From the NCBI GenBank assembly GCA_037447605.1, contig CM074820.1, positions 1,154,659 through 1,192,880 of the forward strand: 38,222 nt of DNA, given 5' to 3'. Positions 1-9,954 of this stretch are shown in pieces. A program made the position numbers and the translations under genes. This DNA is from Zygnema circumcarinatum. Taxonomy: Eukaryota; Streptophyta; Zygnematophyceae; Zygnematales; Zygnemataceae. Every line of letters begins with the position of its first letter. Position 1 is the stretch's first letter. The notes beneath the pieces are model-generated. The model was not told the origin of the DNA. It ran no database searches and worked only from the letters and a program-made list of their open reading frames with translations.

Positions 1-3000
1 TAATGAGTAGGAGATCGAAAGCAAAAACACATACATCCACCTGCAATTCAGCTCAAGGAACCCACATGTCAGTGATAAGCCGCTGTTTTTAGGGTTTTTA
101 GGGTTTTTTTTTTTCTTTCCCGAAAAAGAAACCAGAAAGTAGAGAAAAAGGTCACAAAGTATAGAGAGAGAAGAAGGTGCACCGTGATGTTCTCCAGACT
201 GACTTGAGCTGCATCTCGCCCACCTCTCTCTCTCGTGCTCAGATGCTGAAAAGCCATTAACCGGTTTCCGCTCGCTCTATCCACAGCCACCACCTTGAAT
301 TGCCCAAACAAGAAGTTAAATTAAAGCTACTTCCACAAAAAGGAAAGCAAAAAACAAAAAGATTCTGCGATTCCTCACCCTTCTGCTAACAACTCCCTCC
401 TACCAATTCACAACAGTACAGAAGGTGGTTGCAAAGTGAACCTCCGCATCGATGATCGCTGTGGTCAGTTCAGAGTTCTGAGCTTTTCGAATTATATCGG
501 CAACGTCCGGAAAGCGGCGAGTGCAGTCCTCACAGTTCCGTGAAAAGATGCGAACTGAGCCGTCTTGCAGCACATGGATTTGGGCCCTTTGCCCATCATA
601 CCTGGATAAGCGCATACATAGAGACCCTTTACGCTTTAAGTACATCTTGAGACTAAGAATCAACCTTGTACAAGATAGAGTGATGCGACTGCAGGGAAGC
701 GAGGGGAGAGAGAAATACTAGCTGACCACATCCATGCATTGCAGGTGAGGGAACGCACTTGTATTCGCAGGTGAAAGCGCGACCTTGAAAGCACTTCAAC
801 ACTTGGGGGATGCCGTTGGTGATTCTGAACACGAAAGAGATGATCGTAAGCTCAATGGAGAGCAACAGGGAGCAGTACATCACAAGAACTGGCGGCTGCA
901 TGCGGACTACAAGCAGAGGTGCAGCGAGAGGGGAAGGGGAGGGAAAAGGAGAGAAAGCGGGAGGAGAAGAGGGAGGGGGGAAGGGGAAAGGAGGAGAGAA
1001 TGGGAGGGAGGGAGGGAGAGAGGAAGGGGGGAGTAGGTTACTTGGCCAGCATGGGCTTCACCGGTGTGCCGGGACGGACTGTGCCTACAGGGGGCAGCCC
1101 CTGCCCTTCCTCCGCCATCATGGCAGGAACAAGGAGGTCCTGAAACAGCCGTAAAGAGGGGGCCCTAAACGAGTCAGACCACTTAGTCAAACCTGGTAGT
1201 CAGTAAGGCAGGCAGTCTATAGCGGAAAGGTTTGAGGCGGAGGGGAGGGGGGAGGGGGGAGGGGGGAGGGGGGAGGGAGGGGGAGGGGGGAGGGGAGGGG
1301 AGGGGGAGGGGGAGGGGAGGGAGGGGAGGGGGAGGGGGAGGGGGAGAGGGGGAGGAGGAGGGGGAGGGGGGAGGGGAGTGGGGAGGGGAGGGAGGGGAGG
1401 GGGAGGGGTGGGAGGGGAGGGGAGGGAGGGGAGGGGGGAGGGGGGAGGGGGGAGGGGAGGGGGGAGGGGGAGGGGAGGGGAGGGGAGGGGAGGTGGAGGG
1501 AGGGGGAGGGGGGAGGGGGCGGGGGAGGGGGAGGGGGGGAGGAGGGGGAGGGGGAGGTGGAGGGGGGAGGGGAGGGGAGGGGGAGGGGGGAGGGGAGTGG
1601 GGGAGGGGAGGGGGAGGAGGGAGGGGAGGGGAGGGGGAGGGGAGGGGGAGGGGGAGGGGGGAGGGGAGGGGGAGGAGGGGGAGGGGAGGGGAGGGGGGAG
1701 GGGAGGGGAGGGGAGGGGAGGGGAGGGGAGGGGAGGGGGAGGAGGGAGGGGGAGGGGGGAGGGGGAGGGGAGGGGGAGGGGGAGGGGAGGGGGAGGGGAG
1801 GGGAGGGGAGGGGAGGGGGAGGGGGGAGGGGGGAGGGGAGGGGGAGGGGAGGGGGAGGGGAGGGGAGGGGGAGGGGGAGGGGAGGGGGAGAGGGAGGGGA
1901 GGGGAGAGGGAGAGGGAGAGGGAGTGGAGAGGGAGAGGAAGAGGGAGAGGGAGAGGAGAGGAGAGGAGAGGGGAGAGGTGGGAGAGGGAGAGGGAGAGGA
2001 GAGGGAGAGGGAGAGGAGAGGGAGAGGAGAGGGAGAGGGAGGGAGAGGGAGAGGAGAGGAGAGGGAGAGGAGAGGGAGAGGGAGAGGAGAGGAGAGGGAG
2101 AGGGAGGAGGGAGGGAGAGTGGAGAGGGAGAGGGAGAGGGAGAGGGAGAGGAGAGGGAGAGGGAGAGGGAGAGGAGAGGGAGAGGGAGAGGGAGAGGGAG
2201 AGGGAGAGGGAGAGGGAGAGGAGAGGGAGAGGAGAGGGAGAGGGAGAGGGAGAGGGAGAGGGAGTAGGGAGAGGGAGAGGGAGAGGGAGAGGGAGAGGGA
2301 GAGGGAGAGGGAGAGGGAGAGGGAGAGGGAGAGGGAGAGGGAGAGAGGAGAGGGAGAGGGAGAGGGAGAGGGAGAGGGAGAGGGAGAGGGAGAGGGAGAG
2401 GGGAGGTGAGGAAAACATAAGCAAAATTTGTGTGTTGGGGCAGCAAAGTTCAACAGCAGAGGCGAGGAGACATCGACTGCACTTACTAGATTGGGAAGGA
2501 AATTGAAAGCCTCCACTGCAGCCGTTGAAGTGGACTGCCCTCCCCACCCCCACCACATTCACAACTCACAGTCTTAAATCTAATGAAGTGCCGCTCTGAC
2601 AGGCATCAGATTGAACCTGGACATGGAGCCCGTCCAGGTGCAGATGATACCTGCAGCTGTGCCTTGATGCCTGTGAGGCTGCCAGGTGGCACAATTCCCT
2701 GCCATAGTCTTTGAACCACTATGGCCTGCGCGAGTGCAGGCAGAACTGTTCGCATCATGGCCCCAATGCGCATGTTTTGCACCTGCACATGAGGCAGATT
2801 AACAAAACAAAATAAAATAAGGCAACTTTAAACAAATGGCGAGGAAGGGAAAAGGAGACAAGGCATGCCTTTGAGGTGCCTTAAAGACACGTTGTGTGCC
2901 CATATGGAAGTAGCCATTGGGAGTTCATCAGGGGTTGAAGTTTCCTCACAAGAGTGCGCACTATGTAGAGAGTCTCCCTCTCCCGGCATGCGCGGAGCAG

Positions 3001-6000
3001 GCCCAACACGTGGCCCTTCTTGCGTGCGGCACTTCCAGGGCCCGTCTCCTTGCTGCCTCCAACACACAGATTTTGCTTATACTCCCACTTCCCACTATCT
3101 CCCACTATCTCCCCCTCTCCCCTTCTTCCTCTCTCCCTCCCCCACCAGTCTTCCCACTCCCCTCTCCCTCTCTCCCTCTCCTCCCCCTTCGGCCCCTCTC
3201 CCCCTCTTCCCCTCGCCCTCGCTCCGCCTGCCCCTCTCCCCCTCTTTCCCCTCTCCCTTGCTCCCTCTCCATCGCTCTCCCTCTCTCGCTCTTCACCCCT
3301 CCTCCTCCCCCTCGTCCCCTCTCCCCACGCCCCTCCCCCCTCCTCCCTCCCCGTCCCTCCCCTCTTCCCTCTCCCTCTCCACCCCCCCTCCCTCTTCCCA
3401 TTTCCCCTCCCTGCTCGTCTCCGTCCTCTCTCTTCCTCCTCTCTTTCCTCCTCGCCGTCCTCTTCCTCCCCTCCTCCTCCTCTATCTTTGCATCCTCTCT
3501 GTACTTCTCTTCCACGCAGTCCGCTTGCTCTGAAGCCTCACTTTCATCCCAACATCGCTTCTCTTCCCTCCCCGCTCCGCTCTTTTCTCCTCTCCTCTGC
3601 CTCGTGCTCTTCCACACTCTCCCGTCCCTCTCCCTCTCCCTCGTCCTCTCCACCATCTCCCTTCTCTCCCAGCTCCCATACCCCTCTCTGCCATCCTAAA
3701 AAACTGCCCTCCCCGCCCCTCCTCTGAGACCCAAATGCAGGAGCACCTGATTTTTTGCAGAGTGGTGTACACGTGGCGGATGGAGAGTCGCTGAGGGGTC
3801 AACAGCAGCTTCTGCGTCTGCCGGCACGCTTGTGCCACGTCACCTGCGGCCCTCAGAGCCCACGTGGTCCAATGCCCACAAGCATTAGCCCATGTCCTCA
3901 TCCTCTTTTAAACGAACCCCCCAACAACAACAACATGACACCAAGAATACGAGAACGTGCATGCATGCATGCATGCATGTTCTCATGCCCCTACCGAGGT
4001 CTCCCATGACATTGTACATTTCCCGCAGCCGAGCCCTTTGGGTCCCTGTTGCTTCGGCTATGGCTGCCGCCACAGTGCTGCCACCAATGCTGAGCTCCTA
4101 TAGCCCCGAAAACCATTTGCGTGAAGGTTGTTAAAGTATTAGTTTGATTAGTAGATTGTTGAAATCTTGTTATTTCGCCTACAAGATATGCAGCGGGATT
4201 TGTATGTTTGTGACTCTTGAGAAGCACCAAGAGACTGGATGAGAGTACATGAAATGAGGGAATCTAACCAGACAACAGTGGAAGTCTACACTCCTGCTAG
4301 CCAAGGCTCTGCTGACTACTACAAATCCGGGCAATGCATCATTTGCCCATGCAAAGCGGTATACGTGTGACATACAACGTTTTCGAATTCCGGTGCGATC
4401 CGATTTGTCATGAGGTAGACAGCTGGCAGCACATCAGAGGGCGAGAGGGCCAAAAGGCTGTGCAAGAAACAAAGCCGAGAAAAAAGAGCAACATCATTCG
4501 GTCCTGCCCTATGGCTTTTTTCTCATATAGAGCATCTGTTGAAGGAGCATCCAAATGCTCGAGTAAGCAAAGTATCGACTGAGACAATGAAGGGCTCTGC
4601 AATTTTCTGACATCAATAAACAGGAAGTTGGACAACCTGCGGAACGTGTTGCAGAGCATATCTGTAATCTTGAGCCGACCACTCTCCCTCTCAATGCAGT
4701 CGAATGCTCGAGCAAGATGGCGGTAGGGTGCAGCCTCTCCCTCCTTCCAGCATGCTGCATCAATGAAGTCACGTATCCTCATATAACAGTGATGGCATAC
4801 ACGACACGCACATGAATGTCTGATAGGTGATGTTTAAGTAGACAAGATTATTATGCAGTGAGTGTCCGAGCAGCAGCATGACTCACCATGCTTCACTGGA
4901 TCATATTGACCCACATGCGTCGAAACTGCTCCCTCCATTGGCTGCTCCTCTCCCATCTCTTCCTGCTCGGTAGCCCTCTGCCTTAGACTCTTCATCTCTC
5001 CGAGACCTACTTCAGGAACTGAATTTCTGTCAGCATTAGTCCAGAGAGAACGGCTCTCTCTCGCCTCTCTCTCTGCTCCCTTCTGCACCATTTGAGATTG
5101 TGTTGAAACAGACTCTGGGAGAGTCAGCATCTCATTGATTTGTGCTCCTTCCTTAACAACCTTCTCTTCCACTCTTTCCTTAAACTCAGTTCTTTTGAAA
5201 GCTTTAGCTTCCCTATCCTCATCCCCTCCCCCTTTGTCAGCCCCTTCTTTATCATGTACATTTTCCGTTTCAAAATCTGCCTCCTCGTTTTTGAGTATGG
5301 CAGGTTTCCATTCCCTCTCTGACTCCAAATCTTGTTCCCGATGAGGTAACTCTGTCTGAGGCACCTCTACCGTCCCTCTCTCTGCCCTCAAACTTTTACT
5401 TCCTCCCACTTGAGCCCCATCCTTAGCTGCATAATAGAAATCTAGAGCCACATCCACCTGCCCATTAGCAGTCTGCAGCAGCTTCAAAGCTTGCTCTTCA
5501 TCCACACATCCGTCCAATACCATCATCAACTGCTCCATTTCTCCTTTCAACACCCTATCACTTCCACTAGTTTTTTCCGCTATCTCTAATCTTCTCTCTC
5601 GTCCCTCCATAGCCTGCCCAGCCTCAAATTCCTTCCGATTACTTTCTGTTTGACTAACAACTACTTCAGTCTCAGACATCTCCACTTGAAGCCTCACTTC
5701 AACTCCAACTTTCTTCAACTCCTCAGCTTTAGTGGGACTAGGTGGTGATATATGGGCCTTGAGGGTAGCTTTTCCCCTATCACCATAATAGGACATAATT
5801 GAAGGTTGATGACCTTTACTCCCCTTCCCACTTGCCGGCGATGATTTGCTCCTACTTCTCCTCCTCTCACTACTGCCCTTTTTCTTCGAAGGTGGCGGAG
5901 TGATTTGACTCTTGGAAATTATCTGTAATGCAAGCACTCTTTCTCGTCCCATCATATCGTCTCCCCCAATTCCCGTGGCATCTACAATCTCACCTTTAGA

Positions 6001-9000
6001 CTTGACATCCAAACGCAGGTCTCCAATTTCATGTCCTTTTCTTGTAGCCTCCTCAAGAAGAGGGTCCGCAGGCACCAGATTGGAAGTGGAATTCAAGCCG
6101 TCATTAGCAAACTTTGATAGTGAACAATCTCGCATTCCCCTTTGTACATCCTTATTCTCTTCCTTCCTCTCTTCCTTACTCTCTTCCTTCACTCCCTTTG
6201 ACCTTTTTGAGCTCTCTACATCATAAAACCAGGTGACAGCTGCAGCGATATCTCCTCCCCCCATTGTGAGCAGCTTCTGCGACTCTATTCGAGTAACTCC
6301 CATTGGAAGTAAGACCTTCAGCTGTTCCAGCTTTTCCTCTACTTTAACGGTACTTTCTGGCCTAGTCGTCCCTTTCTCCTGCCATACATGCTCTGTTTCC
6401 TCTCTCTCCTTCATCCCTAAAGACATACTCTCAAGCTCTTCGTCCTCATTGGCTATTGGTTGAGATTCACTCAATTTCCCATCCCCCCTGCCATCAACTT
6501 CTCCCTGTTCACCTCCATTCCTCACAAATCTCAAGTACTCCTCCTCCTCCCTCGTCAGCAGAGCCTTCAAATCAAATGATGTTAAGCCTATTGTCTTTGT
6601 TTCCCCCAAACCGTCTTCTCCCTGCCCCTCACCGATCCTTACAGCTCCAGTTTCTCCTCCTCCTGTGGGAACACTTCTCCGTCCAGCAAACATACCAGCC
6701 TTACTAAAGAGCTGCGTCTGAACACCGGAAGTTTGCTCATTCCTTCGTCGCTTTCTTGCTCCTGGACCGAATGCAGCTCTTGGAGTCTGCGAAAGCATTT
6801 GGTCCTTTTGTAAAGGCTCATCCGTGCTTGCTGGAGGGACACTTCTATGCAGACCATGCAATTGCCCATTTCGTTCGTGTTGTTGCAAACTTAAATCATT
6901 CGTCTCTTTTCCTGCAGGACTGCTGAGGCCCTCCCTCTCACCCACACACTCTTTAAAGACAGTCAATGTACCATGGCTGCACTTGATATCACCTTTGTTT
7001 ACTTCCCTTTCTGTTTCGTCCTCCTTCCCTACGCCATTCTCAACCACTTCGCAGTCCACATTTTCCTCAAGATGAAGCCGTTTTGGTGGATGCTCAGGCT
7101 CGCTTTTGCCGCCTCCAACCCTCTGGAAGGCCTGCAGGAAATTTACCTTTTGTGCAGTCTCGTCCACGAGATTGCAGAAATGCTGCCTTATCGCAGTCAC
7201 TGCCTTTTCAGCATCTCCTCCTTCCACTCCTACTGTAGGAATGATCTCCTTCGGTCGTAGAAATGCCACAAACTCCCGAAGCTCCTTGTAATTCGAATGC
7301 TCACTGTAAGGCACGAGGTGTATTTCAAGGGGACCCTGTTCAGAAAAAACAGCAGTGAATGGATGGGGCTAATCGATCTCAAAGCTCGAAAAAAACCAAT
7401 TCTGATCAACCGTCGAAAACGTTTTCACAATCCACTGTGTATCTCGTAAGCGGTGATTGGCAGGTGACTCTCCGTAACCATATTAAATCAACGGATAAGA
7501 CTAGCTGTCTTGTGAATAATTCTGCTGAAATTTCTTAGGCTAATCCTGTAGGGGTTATCCGACAGACTTTCTGGTTATGCACAACATTAGCGTGCACAAG
7601 GCTAAAAGTTTCTCAATTCTTATTGCAGAGACTTCACAGTAGTCAAGACACGCATGGCTGAAGGTGCTCTCACTCTCTGCAAGTGTGGCAGTATGTGGTC
7701 TCATCGGAGGATAGGAAGGCGAGTACCTTTTTGCGGATAGAAAATGTTTTTTTCTTGAGCTCATACGTCCAACCAGTGGGGACGAATCCAACTGCTCGAA
7801 CTCCTCCCCACTTGCGTAACGCCCTCTCCATATTTAGAAAATTGGGCCTAAAGTATGGCCATGTTTCACCGAGAAAATTCCAACCTACAACATGGACTGG
7901 TGTTGCCTCAGGATTGGTAGTAAATATGCTCATATCTTCTAGGCCCAAACATTCAAGCAACTTAATTTTCCGCTCCTCCACATATAGTTGGCATCCACAT
8001 TTATGAGCAACTGCTGTCAAAATCTTTTCTTTCCCTATCACATACGTCGATATCAAGAATAAGACGGGCCATGCTGACATCCTTCCGACTAAGCCAGTCT
8101 CGCCGATGACTCCATTCTCCCGTCTTCCTTCTCCTCCTTCTGCATAAGCCACTTCGCTTCCCTCTGAAGTAATTCCATCACTCTCCCGTTCCTTTCTTCT
8201 TTGCGCTGCCACGTCCACGTCATCCACACCATGCTGCTTGCTTTCTCCCATTTCCATGACCTCCAGTCCATCTCCAACTTCTTCCCTCCTATGCTTTTGT
8301 TCCATCGCACCCCCAGCATTCCCTCCTTCTAATCGTTCAATATCCTTGTTGTCAACTTCATCCTCCCCTCCAACGCATTCTCCAGCACCTCCGCACTCAT
8401 TACCCTCACCGTCACCCTCACCTTTTTCCTCCTCCGCAGCTTCACCTTCTTCATCAACTTCCTTCAAACCCATGTCCCTCTCATTCCACCCCTGCATGAT
8501 ACGCTTAATGGCATCTGCAACGTAATCAACAGACACCTGCTGAGGAGGGAAAACGAATCTTGGATTGCAATAAGTTGTATCCAAGAAAACTGCATCTGCT
8601 CCAACAAAATCCCGAAGAAAAGGATCGTCCATCATTTCTGCAGAGTATCGCATATCTCCGCAGTGCACATACTTCTTATACTCCCACTTTCTCCCCGATG
8701 GAACCCGAAAAAGCAGCTGCACAGCTCCAGGGCAGTGGTTTGCTTCAACAAGCACCACGTGGCAGCCATCCACTTCAACCGGCTCTCCCAGAGGGACCGC
8801 TCGGATGAGTGCACGTGGCACCTCAAGTGACACTTGGAGCAGCTTGGCCGTGACAGGAGAGCAAAAAATGAGGCCCTTGCGCCACGTGGCGGCAACTCCT
8901 TGGTAGTGGTCGCTGTGAAAGTGCGTCAGCCAATAGCAGTGCGACCATGGCCCTGCAGCGCGGAACCCGTCGACTACAAACCGCGTGCCAGGGATTCTCT

Positions 9001-9232
9001 TGTGAGCAGGGAAGCTTGCAGGGAAGTTGGCCAGAGGAGGAGGAGGCGGCGCTTTGAGCTCTTCCTTACCATTGTCGCCATGGCTGGAACTGGAAGAAGC
9101 TCCTTCAGCAGCAGCAGATGCAGCAGGAGGGGCGCCCTCCAGAGAGAGCAGGGCCTGGCGGTACTCCTCTTCAGAGCGAATGACACGTGTCCCAGCCACC
9201 GGGGGTCCCCGCTTCTTTGGCGGCGACGACAT
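1..9232 (-). CDS. LIG6: DNA ligase VI: beta-CASP nuclease fused to ATP-dependent DNA ligase (3' end outside window)
   Basis: Exons in transcript order: 9232-7727, 7335-4887, 4754-4637, 4457-4379, 4097-3995, 3843-3747, 3052-2950, 2782-2651, 2534-2487, 1139-1042, 824-759, 601-442, 293-183, 40-<1. All junctions are GT-AG and in phase, giving 1,703 residues so far. Residues 80-560 are an SNM1/Artemis metallo-beta-lactamase/beta-CASP domain with THFHSDH (H104, H106, D108, H109), H166 in [12 protein letters not shown] (H190, D193) and the DRMBL end [12 protein letters not shown]. Residues 560-1310 are low-complexity, with basic NLS-like patches and a PIP-box. From YDPVKHACWK (1313) come the ligase N-terminal domain and then the adenylation domain, with the AMP-accepting lysine K1600 in KYDGQR (split between exons 11 and 12), FSRN and the DAE motif. 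This order matches plant LIG6, a nuclear end-processing and ligation enzyme implicated in seed DNA repair. The first in-frame ATG is at 9232; the frame upstream opens only with GTG. The central linker and an acidic insert make it longer than Arabidopsis LIG6 (about 1,400 aa from memory). The remaining ligase motifs and OB fold lie beyond base 1. Confidence 0.93.
86..116. repeat. TTTAGGG telobox pair and poly-T in LIG6 intron 13
   Basis: Two TTTTTAGGG units are followed by a run of T. TTTAGGG is the plant telomere-type unit, and its complement AACCCTAAA is the telobox found in many plant promoters. Here it lies inside the intron between the last two visible LIG6 exons, so it may be no more than a small telomere-like insertion. 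Confidence 0.6.
1234..2407 (+). repeat. 1.2-kb purine tract, (GGGGA)n/(GGGAGA)n, in LIG6 intron 9
   Basis: The plus strand is almost only G and A. The first 650 bases are GGGGA/GGGA-rich and then grade into regular GAGAGG hexanucleotides. The tract fills most of the intron between the LIG6 exons ending at 2487 and starting at 1139, so the LIG6 transcript is C/U-rich here and the template strand is G-rich. The long glycine/arginine/glutamate and proline/serine/leucine reading frames across it come from the repeat and are not genes. Confidence 0.97.
2417..2448 (+). repeat. Flank repeat copy A, next to the purine tract
   Basis: A unit of about 32 bases beginning ATAAGCAAAATTTGTGTGTT sits just 3' of the purine tract on the plus strand. 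A nearly identical unit sits at 3048-3080 on the minus strand, also just 3' of a purine-rich tract. This copy is antisense to LIG6 and lies inside intron 9. Confidence 0.8.
3048..3080 (-). repeat. Flank repeat copy B, overlapping the LIG6 exon 7 splice acceptor
   Basis: On the minus strand this unit begins ATAAGCAAAATCTGTGTGTT and continues through GGAGGCAG into CAAGG. That CAG is the 3' splice site of LIG6 exon 7 (exon begins at 3052), so the repeat supplies the acceptor and the first exon bases. It differs from copy A by about three positions. Confidence 0.8.
3081..3724 (-). repeat. Pyrimidine-rich tract (purine-rich on the coding strand) in LIG6 intron 6
   Basis: About 640 bases of C/T-rich plus-strand sequence made of irregular CTCCC/CTCTCC units. 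It fills the intron between exons 6 (ends at 3747) and 7 (starts at 3052). It is less regular than the tract at 1234-2407 and has the opposite orientation. Open frames in it are low-complexity Ser/Pro/Leu and are not genes. Confidence 0.9.
3959..3979. repeat. (ATGC)n microsatellite in LIG6 intron 5
   Basis: About five ATGC units just inside the 5' splice site of LIG6 intron 5 (exon ends at 3995). The sequence is self-complementary. Confidence 0.9.
5785..5808 (-). other. Predicted PCNA-interacting (PIP-box) motif in LIG6
   Basis: LIG6 residues 1012-1019 read QPSIMSYY, an exact match to the PIP-box pattern Q-x-x-(I/L/M)-x-x-aromatic-aromatic. It lies in a disordered linker just after a basic Ser/Arg/Lys-rich stretch (about 986-1000). 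PIP-boxes tether replicative and repair ligases such as LIG1 to PCNA. Binding here is inferred from the motif only. Confidence 0.6.
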
Positions 9233-9552
9233 GGCGACAGCTGGCAGCCGGAGGACGCGTCCCCCGTCCGACGTGGAGGGCTCATGCCACGTGTCGGCTC
9301 CAGGCGAGTCCCCTCGCAAGGGCCTGTTCCAACGCGGTCGAGTCCAGGGACAAATCGCCACGTGTCAGCGCGCAATTCGTCGAGAAACATTGCCGCGTGT
9401 CAGGGTGGGATTCCATGAGCGCGTTTGGGCGTCGTGCTCGACGGCCCCTGGGTCCCATGAGGCCGCGTTTCGCCAACGTGGCAAAAACGTGGTGCCGACG
9501 TGGCTCCGACGTGACGTGGCGATGGTCAAGGTCTGACTCCCCCTATTGAACC

Positions 9553-9605
9553 TTTTTTGTCTATTTTAAAATCTGCCCGTTGAAGAAAGGGGTTTGTTGA
9601 TCCGA
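9553..9605. repeat. Relic of the foldback-element family
   Basis: The stretch with TTTTTTGTCTATTTTAAAA, then TCTGCCCG, then GAAGAAAGG and a GATCCGAT end matches pieces of both arms of the large foldback element at 33447-34482, which carry TTTAAAATAGACAAAAAAGG, TCTGCCC and GAGAAAGGTGTGTATCGAT. It looks like a short internally deleted copy. Confidence 0.6.
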
Positions 9606-9866
9606 TAAAGGCGTTGTGGGGCTTTCTGCGGCTCGGACTGCTTCGGTCTCAGATTCCCAACGTTGTTGGCACCTTTGAGAATGAGAACTTCTCCGGTAAA
9701 ATACCGATCATGCTTCGGCGTACGATTTCGTACCTTTCTCTTCCGTAAGATTTCGTGACGTCTGACATCCCCTTGGTGCCGAAACATGCGCTGTACGGAT
9801 TACCGTACTTACGGTACAGTAGAAGCCCCTTGGCCATTTTTGCAAGTTGATAGTTGCACTGAACCG

Positions 9867-9943
9867 GGAAGTGGGAGTGGGGGTGGGAGTGGGAGTGGGA
9901 GTGGGGGTGGGAGTGGGAGTGGGGGTGGGAGTGGGAGGGAGAC
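9867..9943 (+). repeat. (GTGGGA)n repeat in the 5' leader of the UbiC-like gene
   Basis: About twelve GTGGGA/GTGGGG hexamers end 12 bases before the chosen ATG at 9955. In the frame of an upstream ATG (9847) they would encode Gly-Val repeats, which I treat as untranslated leader. The regular G-runs could fold as a G-quadruplex. Confidence 0.85.
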
Positions 9944-9954
9944 GGAGAGGCGCC

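Larger units (their letters stand above)
9233..9954. promoter_or_regulatory. Shared upstream region between divergent LIG6 and UbiC-like genes
   Basis: The start codons of two divergent genes are 722 bases apart. Near the LIG6 side, 9280-9525 carries several ACGTG-core motifs: CCACGTGTC twice, and AACGTGGC and GACGTGGC several times, including GACGTGACGTGGC. These are typical plant bZIP/bHLH G-box-like sites. A foldback-repeat relic (about 9553-9605) lies in the middle, followed by GTAC-rich sequence (9718-9815) and a GTGGGA repeat next to the plus-strand start. No clear TATA box was identified. The regulatory role is inferred. Confidence 0.6.

Noticed and set aside
1183-2562. Long open frames encoding Pro/Ser/Leu-rich (minus) and Gly/Arg/Glu-rich (plus) proteins up to 459 aa
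   Set aside because: They are products of the purine-pyrimidine repeat in a LIG6 intron; all frames are open because the repeat lacks stop codons.
2865-3727. Overlapping Ser/Pro/Leu-rich open frames on both strands
   Set aside because: Low-complexity C/T tract in LIG6 intron 6. Only the short LIG6 exon 7 in this interval is coding.
9233-9361. N-terminal extension of LIG6 starting at 9361
   Set aside because: The first codon is GTG and the stretch is G-box-rich like a leader. The first in-frame ATG is at 9232.
9847-9954. Upstream in-frame ATG for the UbiC-like protein
   Set aside because: It would add a Gly-Val repeat encoded by a GTGGGA microsatellite. The ATG at 9955 has better context and starts a plausible transit region.
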